This document shows, one piece after another, positions 56,868-64,000 of a stretch of 64,000 bases of DNA. The notes under the pieces are model-generated. The model was given only the letters and a program-made list of their open reading frames with translations. It did not search any database and was not told where the DNA came from. Made by a program: the position numbers and the translations under genes. Each line of letters begins with the position of its first letter. The stretch's first letter is position 1. Source of the DNA: Verticillium longisporum (taxonomy: Eukaryota > Ascomycota > Sordariomycetes > Glomerellales > Plectosphaerellaceae). The stretch spans positions 1,674,001 to 1,738,000 of the forward strand of contig JAETXT010000008.1 in assembly GCA_019188255.1 (NCBI GenBank), read 5' to 3'.

Positions 56868-57198
56868 TCTGGGAAATGTCAGCATGGAACGTGTCACCGA
56901 CGACCTTTGTCTAACGCTTTTCGGGGAACTACCAGGAGCGATACCTCAAGTTACGTCCTTCGCGGGTATCAGCTAACAACGAATATCACGATGCTTATGA
57001 CTTCATGGATTTCATCACGGTGCTACCTGGAAACTGTTTTTCTACTTTTTTTATGCTAAGATGATCTCGTATAAGAGTATCATGATGACGACGCCTTGAT
57101 TGCCTCCCAGACGTTAGGTCAAAGACCAATGGGGATTTCGACCCGGCATGCCTCTGTCAACAGAGACGACCAGAAGAAGCCCTTCGCTCTTAGGCCGG
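56868..57198. other. 3' flanks of convergent genes
   Basis: No supported gene. Confidence 0.5.
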
Positions 57199-58852
57199 TT
57201 ACTCGTTGTTCATCGGCTTGCACCAAAAGCTGCAAAACGACATTCGTTCCTGCCAAAGTTAGCCATAATTCCCTGCCGACGCTTCGGGATCACAAACTTA
57301 CCCAGGTTCCAGATTCAATCTTGCCATCCTTCTCAGGTCGCTTCCAGCTGCCGCCGCGGCACTTGGGAAGGTAGCCCGAACCTCGAGGTGTCGCGTCCCC
57401 CTTGTACTCGTATAGCTGGTCGCCAAACCGCACATTCGGATGCCACGTATCGTAGTCCGGTCGTTTATCAGGGTTGGTCCTCCAAGAGTCATCCGGCTTG
57501 TAGATGAGAGTAACATCCTCCTCGAAATCTTGGCTGCCAATAGGAATTCCCTCGTCATGCTGCCCATCCAACTCGTACCGCATCAGTCTGATCTCGCCGT
57601 CGCCGTCGTTGCCCGCACCCTTGGTCCGCCACGGCCGCACGACCACGTTTAGATAGTTCTTGCTCTCATCGTCGGTCGGGTTCGCAATGGTTCGAATCTC
57701 GAGGTTGCACCGCGCCGAGTCCGGATAGTCCTAGTCATCCGCCCACGGCGCGTCCCACTCGCGGTCCAACGACTTGACGACCTGCCACTCCCACATGCCG
57801 CGGAACCGCTTACGCTTGACCCATTTGCCCTCGTCGTTATTGCCCCAATACGTCTTGTACCGCCACGTGAAGAAGCGGTCGTCCGGGTTGTATCGGAACG
57901 CGGGTGACCCATCATCGTTATCCTCGCCCGTAGCGTACAGCGTATACGACTCGATTTCCTCTTCATCGACGCCACATATGGAAGCGAGGTCCGTTTTGAA
58001 CTGCGTCATAGCCTTGAGATTCTTCCTGACTGGTTCGTCGTCGACCCAGTAATTTGCGCGTGGCGAGAAGACAACGATCGAGCGCCAGAGGACAGACGCC
58101 TTGTCGAGGATCATGCCGGGCTTGAAGAGGTCGGCGATCGGAGGTAACGCCGGGGGCGGGTCCTGACGGCCACCTTTCTGTACAAGGGGTGATACGGGGT
58201 ACGCCTTGCCGTATTTCAAAAAGTCAATGACATTAGTCTGGTACCCTGCAGCCTGGCGCTCGGGATCGTGATTGCCGGTCTCGGGGCTCATGGCGACAAA
58301 GGTCGGCACCTCCCAGAAGTGGGCGAGAACGAGGCCGAGGTTGCTCGCGAAGACGACAATGGTGCAGCAGCTCACAGGCTGCGTGCCGCCGGCCTGGGGG
58401 TCGTTGAGCCTCCAGGGGCTGTCGCCCTGGTCGTCTTCGTCTAAAGGGCAGACCTGGGCGTTGCTGTCGGCGTGGACGATGCGCCTGCCGTTCGGACCGG
58501 GTTCGATCCAGTGATAGTACCACAGGCCGCGGGTTTGCTGGATGGCGTTCATCTTCTCCCACCAGTCTTTTTCTCCCCCGGACCAGGTCAGCGGATCGGT
58601 GAATTCGCGGGTTTCGTCCTTTGGGATAATGTCGTCGGCGCCGCGCACATGGAGGTACGATCGGTCATGTATCTGGCAGCCTGCTTCAGAAGCGCTGCAG
58701 ACCGAAGTAGCTGGGTTTTCGAAAACAGAGTCTTCGTGGACAATACCATTTCCGTCAAGGTTACGCTTCGTGGAGGAAGCGGTTGACCAGTCGCACTCTT
58801 CACAAAGGTCACCGCAACCAACCGGGCAACAGTATGGACCATTGGCCTCCAT
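57199..58852 (-). CDS. Uncharacterised protein interrupted by an in-frame TAG
   Basis: The main frame runs on the minus strand from 58852 (ATG) to a TAG at 57731-57733 (373 aa), then continues in the same frame for 143 codons to a good 5' splice site at 57302/57301 (GTAAGT). A 52-nt intron (57250-57301, branch CTAAC, CAG) leads to a last exon 57199-57249 ending TAA. Codon use and composition are the same on both sides of the TAG, so the natural protein probably spans it. The N-terminal part has a cysteine cluster CCPVGCGDLCEEC; the rest is Trp/Tyr/Asp-rich (NPDDRFFTWRYKTYWGNNDE). No known domain. A 3' splice site (CTAACTACCGCAG) directly before the ATG suggests that the gene may begin upstream. 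Confidence 0.55.
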
Positions 58853-59158
58853 TTCGTCTGCGGTAGTTAGTATGTTAATGATTCTCGACCTTGTCTTGAC
58901 GGAAAATAAGCGGGAGTTGACGTGAAGTCACAATATCGTCGCTTTTGACAGCAGACGTCGAAGTGGCTCTCCCCAAGACGGGTCTGTTGTGGAGGAGCAT
59001 GGGATTGTTACAGCAAGGGAAAGTACTGACTCTGCTTATGGGCCTTGCTCTTGCAAAAGGCATGTCCAACGAACAGCAAGAACAGCATGATAATTCCCCA
59101 TCGTGGGCCTTTGAGATGTATGCGTCGGGGATCCATTGAGAGATGGTGCTTGACATAC

Positions 59159-59519
59159 GCGTTAAGCCAGCGCTTGGGAGTAGTGACGTCCAAAACAAAG
59201 TTCTGATAGTTTCGGAAGCCGACGTTAAAGCTAATTCGACTTTTACTGAAAGTCGTAGATTACCTAGTGTCTTGGTCGTCCGGTGAATGGCCTCACGCAT
59301 AACGGAAGGAGCTGGCCCAGGCTGTGGGGATAGGCTTGTGAATGAAATTTGACACATTCACGTATGAAAAAGCCCCAGGCATCTTCAGGCAACCGTCAGG
59401 GTACGTGTTACGGGCAAGAGCATCAATGGCGATGTCCCTCTCGACAATGAGCCAGGTATCTTGTACACGCCTACCTGAGCCTTGAGCACAGGCTTTGATG
59501 GGTGTCTCGATGGAGTGCC
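59159..59519 (-). CDS. Probable upstream exons of the uncharacterised gene or of a separate broken gene
   Basis: Two exons on the minus strand, 59297-59519 and 59159-59230, join through a 66-nt intron (GTGAGG to TTAG). They give a consistent, protein-like sequence (QDTWLIVERDIAIDALARNT, GFRNYQNFVLDVTTPKRWLN). The second ends at a GTATGT. How they connect to 58852 is uncertain: one route reads into an early stop, another skips through 58860-59108. The 5' start was not found; a stop lies upstream of the 3' splice site at 59520. Confidence 0.4.
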
Positions 59520-62500
59520 CTATGCGTACTACTCGACTATGATTTTACGAACAAATGAGTACACATATTCAAATCAACTACCGAAACAAGATTTCGTAGT
59601 CGAAGCGTAATGAAGCTCTCAAAGCCATATCAATTATGGCAGCAATAGGAATCAGGTTTTCGCCCAGATATCGAGGACTGGCACAACTGCCGTACGCAAG
59701 AACCCACAGCGAGGAACAGCAACGTCGGCATCACTTCTCGTACCAAGCCATGTTGCTCCTATATGACATCAACATGCCCTGCTGCAACTTGTCCATATTA
59801 AAATTGAACAAGCTCAGGCGTGTAGATTCTTGCAGTATGCCTTATGAGCTTGGTTCAAAAATGGTCAAATATAATCTGAAGAATCCTGTGAATTAATAGG
59901 TCGTGCTGATGTTCGATACAACCCAGTGGCCAATAACCAGTCCTTGTCATCACACTCAAACCAACATTAACACGCTTAAGCATCAAGTGTTTGTTTTTGA
60001 TTTTTAAACTGAATTTACCAGACTGACCCTATATGGCTGGATGCTGCGCTCGGGATCAGGCGCAATACTTAAAGCCTCGTCATCAGTACGACGAATTCAA
60101 GCATTGAATATTTCACCATCACTAGCCTTGTGGACTCAAAGCCATTCAGGCCCTCAGTGACACACAACGCTTTTTGGACCCTATACTCAACGACTGATGA
60201 GTGGATGAAATTAAACGACACAGATTCTGCCACCAGTCAAAATACCTTCTACAATGATCTCCTCAAGCTCTTCTGAAGGGCTCCAAATGCGCATCATCGC
60301 GATATGCCACTGTCATTTTTTTTTGAATGCGGTTGCTTGTACAACAACCCGTTGCATGTTATCATCAATAGTCAGATCAGCGCCGTAAAACGTTTGTCTC
60401 AAATCGGGACTAATCTTTATAGTCTTCTTCTTGCCATGTGGCCTCACAACATGCGTATAGTTATGCAACTATACAAAGACGTCGGGCCTCTGTCTGATCA
60501 CCCCTTTAATGCCATATATTACTTCTAGGACCCCCCATCTAAGCCCCTACCCTTCAGATAGTTACGCCATGCAGCCAAAGTCAGTATGGCAAGGGACCCT
60601 GATCCTCCAAAAACGGCTGCCCCATTTGTATGGCCTCTCCACGATATGTAAAAATACGCTGATGGGGTCAATATCTGAAACGTGGGTCTTGTTCAAGGCG
60701 AGCAAGCTCCGCTGGCGGGCCTTTCTGCGTGACTGACTCGAAGCCATCGTGGCCCGCGTCTGTCTGGCGGAGCCATGCCGTCATTGCCGAATCAGGCTTG
60801 GAGCTTTCTTGGTAAACGTATGTTGATTGTCTTGGAATCTACAAAACGAGATCACCGTGCTCCCATCTCCGAGGCGGTCGCTGGAATACTTCGCATGCGG
60901 GTATGCATTGCTGATAGCGTCTCTATCAGCCTTGGCTTGCAGTAGCTCAGAAGAGAGTAAATAGAAGGGATGCGGCAAGTCTATTCCACAATAGATAGAT
61001 ATCATTCACTGGAGTACATCTAAGGATGCGATGCACCTATCCAAGAGATCACGAACTCAGGATCAGATACGGTTCACCGGAGAGCTTCCAACGATAACTT
61101 ACATCACTGCCATTCAGTTACAGTCGCAACGCATAACGGCTCAGTCTTGAGACCAAGACACGAGAAGTCACACGCAGTACGCCAGGATGAAAGGTCTGCG
61201 CCTGGAGATAGAGGCACCGCCGTTGAACGTACAGGCCCCATTTACTTGGCCTGAAGCTCTTTGACCCTAGATTTTGAGGCCCTGAGCGATGGTTAATCCA
61301 GGTAGGACTAACAGTGGAACGCTCCATGCAGAACGGCGTGCCCACTGAATGCAAGAATGTCTTGTGTAAGCGTCTACACATTGGAAAGCCTGCCAATAAA
61401 TGCAGCTATCAGTGGGGAAAGCATTTGCCAAGTAGCATGACTTGTGGTCGTGGCAAGCGTCGTCATCACCATTTAGAGCTGGCTTTCAGAGTCGGGCAGT
61501 CAGAGAGATGCAACAGAGCTTTTCATCGATTGTCGGTTTGAACAATGACGTAGAGACGGATCGCACATCCGACATGGAGACTCTCGAGCCCCATCTGTAT
61601 CCGCTGTCATGAAGTTTGTTACCTTGAGGCTTTACCACGCGACACATACCCGCAATAAAAGGGCAATTGACAACCCTCGCCGTCGATGTCACCCCGTCAT
61701 GTTATGTAAAGCCCACAGTAGTAGCCTGCGGGATTTCCAGTGGCGCAAATGAGGCCGCCAATCCCAATTGTGTCGAGGTCCGCAACGCCAACAAATGCTC
61801 GAGTCAAGTACCAGGATCCGCCAAGGTTTGGCCCTTGCTGGTGAGATGAGTGGACTGGAAAGGGGGAACAGTAGGAAGCATTGGAGACCCGAAAGAGAAA
61901 CCCCGAGCCGCATGATCTGGGTTTCGAGCCAACCAACACGAGGTTGCAGCTTTGTACAATTCAATGGCCAGCGGCACCAACGTCCTCTACTGTCCCGTTG
62001 CGCGGCAGTGGGACGTTGTATTCATGTGCCCCCCTCATCCCTCCCAATCCCCTTCTTTGCCGTTCCCCGATGCCAAGCGATAGCAGATGCTGTGTTGAAG
62101 GGTGACCATCACGGGCCGCCGAGGCAACGAGGCTTGCCGGCTGGCTGCCCCGGCAAACGCGCTAGGGGCCAAGGCTGCACATGCTGCAACATTTTGGGAA
62201 AGTCCCCTGACGAGTATCATGCAGTTCCGTTGAGGAGCACACCCCAGTCGCCGAAAGTTCGTCTCCTGGATCGACAAGGCGTTTGCAGGTGGAGAGCGCA
62301 GTGAAGGCCGACTTAAGGAAGAAGAGGAAGATGAACATGGGATGGATGCAATACACCCTGATCGACATTTCTAAGGGTCCCTTTTGGGACAGGTGACAGG
62401 ATTCTCGAACCACGATGGAAAGCTGGACCGACGAACACGGATCAGCGCTTTTGGGGGGTCGCAGCAGAGCAAGCCTCACGCGGGCCGGGCAGAAGCCAAG

Positions 62501-64000
62501 ATGCAACACACAGAGTATAAATCGCGGCACACAGACTCGTGGCACATGCCGCGCGGGCGCGACCTGGTGGCGGCACGCAGGGCTTGGGGCCGCCGGTTCC
62601 AAGGTGCATGGTTGGCGCCAAAACTGTTCGGAGACAGCCCCGATGTCGATACTCAAGGCCGAACAAAGTGAAGCTTGAGAACGAACATCTTCCACAAGTG
62701 TTCGATGAAATTGATGAATCCGATGAACAAGATGAGGCGCCGGGCTCTTCTCACTTGGGAAAAGCGTCGCAGCTGGCGGGCCCCTTATTGTGATATCGCG
62801 GGGCTCCCCCGGCAGACCCTCCACTGGCCATCGTGTTTCCAAGACTCTCGCGTGCCCCATTAGCCCATTTGGCAACAACCAACAGCAGGTGCTTTTTCTG
62901 ACGGGAGATGGGTCCCTGGCGCCAATATGAGAGCAAGAGAACGAGCACATCTGCTAGGGAGACGCTTGTGAGTAAGGCCCCGCGGATTCGAATTGTACGT
63001 CATACACATTCTTACGCGCGTGGTCCACCAGAGAACCCCTGAGTCTCCCTGAAGTCTTTCAACAGGCAAAACATGCGTCTAGGATACTCTTACGTACTTA
63101 ATGTCCCTTGGCTTGATGCAACCACCGAGTCACTAAGGCAGGGAGCTAGGTCGCTTGCAGTAGGAGAGCAGCTGATCGCGACCCGCCGGACAGGGAGTCA
63201 ATTGGTATTGTGGCAAGTCCCATTTCCCTCGCCTCTCCAAGCTAGAGCGTCTGTCGCCAATCAGCAGCGTGCTAAAACTCTTCATCAAACGGATGGCACG
63301 CTACCAGAACCTTGCGCGTGGCCCCCGGTCCTGATACTGCGCGCACGATTCAGTCGCTTTGCGACATGCGAGAAAGATGCCTGGCGCTCAAGGCACCCTC
63401 GTGTTGACTGTCTTGGAGTGGTACCAAGGCCGAATCTGAGGGCGAGCAGGTGTGACTGGCAGGGGTCTCGAGCCCAGACCGAATGTAAACAGCGATGCTC
63501 TCTCAGTAAGGCCTAAAAAGAAATACCTATGAACGAAGAAGAGTCTAGATGCAAGCGATTGAGTTTTTTTCCGTTTGTCTAAAAACCGCCTGGCTGGTAA
63601 CGTGTTACCCAGGTCACGTTGGCACTGGTCAGCCAGCCAGGCTATTCAAAGAGACACCCTTCGTGCCACGATGGGCTCAGCTTTCCCGTCAGCTCGGCGC
63701 CATTGAGGCCAACCGTCCTATCATTGCGACGTATCGCGATGCAGGCTACAGCAGACGGCGGGCCTTGATGCCTCAAAGGGTATAGCCTCCTCTGGCCTGC
63801 TTCATGTCTGAACGAGGGGGAGGGTCGCCTTTCAGGATAGCTTGAAAGCCAAGCCTATCCCAATCTTCCCCATCTAGGTAGGCTGCGGTACCACAAGGAT
63901 CACGGCCTTGCCGACTCGGTCCTGCATGTCCACCCTGGCTCCATCATGCTGCCGAGCGTCCGACCTATGCCCCATCTTGCCCAGTCGGTGCGCCGTGATC
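59520..64000. other. Gene-poor right end of the window
   Basis: About 4.5 kb of normal-GC sequence without RIP signature. The longest frame (62162-62950, minus, 262 codons) has no domain and looks random. No tRNA, rRNA or repeat was recognised. Confidence 0.45.

Noticed and set aside
57714..57740. An intron removing the in-frame TAG at 57731
   Set aside because: The only GT-AG pair around it would give an intron of under 20 nt, too short for a fungal intron.
62162..62950. Minus-strand frame of 262 codons
   Set aside because: No domain, no signal peptide, composition rich in Cys, Pro and Arg as expected from random high-GC sequence, no splice support.

Overview
The window is nuclear DNA of a filamentous ascomycete (Pezizomycotina; most likely Sordariomycetes, perhaps Hypocreales, by inference). 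Supporting signs: genes with short 46-128 nt GT-AG introns and CTRAY-type branch sites, family content typical of these fungi (GEgh16/Mas1 surface protein, 7-TM rhodopsin-domain protein, Zn2Cys6 regulator, LaeA-like methyltransferase, wax-synthase-like acyltransferase), and AT-rich blocks made almost entirely of C-to-T and G-to-A changes, the mark of repeat-induced point mutation (RIP).

Layout. 1-10.1 kb is a nested transposon island. A RIP-destroyed LTR element (1325-1805 plus 8628-9592) has been split by a Ty3/gypsy chromovirus (1806-8627) with two apparently identical 433-bp LTRs and a 5-bp target duplication. A younger, un-RIPed relative of the destroyed element lies at 1-1324 with an open gag-like frame running off the left edge. 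The chromovirus also carries an antisense gene between pol and the 3' LTR. 10.6-33.2 kb is mostly host DNA: a JmjC-domain protein, a small gene whose start codon appears split by an intron, a 7-TM protein, two tRNA-Pro(CGG) genes, a GEgh16/Mas1 protein, a P450 convergent with a wax-synthase-like acyltransferase, and a small secreted cysteine-containing protein. 33.4-36.5 kb is a RIPed hAT transposon with 8-bp target duplications, ending 15 bp from an MFS transporter stop codon.

36.5-43.7 kb holds a possible functional set: an MFS sugar-type transporter and an arylsulfatase, divergently transcribed with a 400-bp hAT-type MITE between them, followed by a convergent Zn2Cys6 regulator. The sulfatase and the regulator both show single-base-deletion frameshifts. 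44-59.5 kb holds a six-Cys GPI-type secreted protein, a LaeA-like methyltransferase with a 13-nt microexon, a GPI-anchored sorbosone-dehydrogenase-like protein, a single-pass membrane protein with a 17-Asp run, and an uncharacterised multi-exon gene interrupted by an in-frame TAG. The stretches 45.0-50.0 and 59.5-64.0 kb are gene-poor and I found nothing convincing in them.

Splice sites were placed by reading-frame continuity, consensus splice signals and family expectation; no transcript evidence was available.
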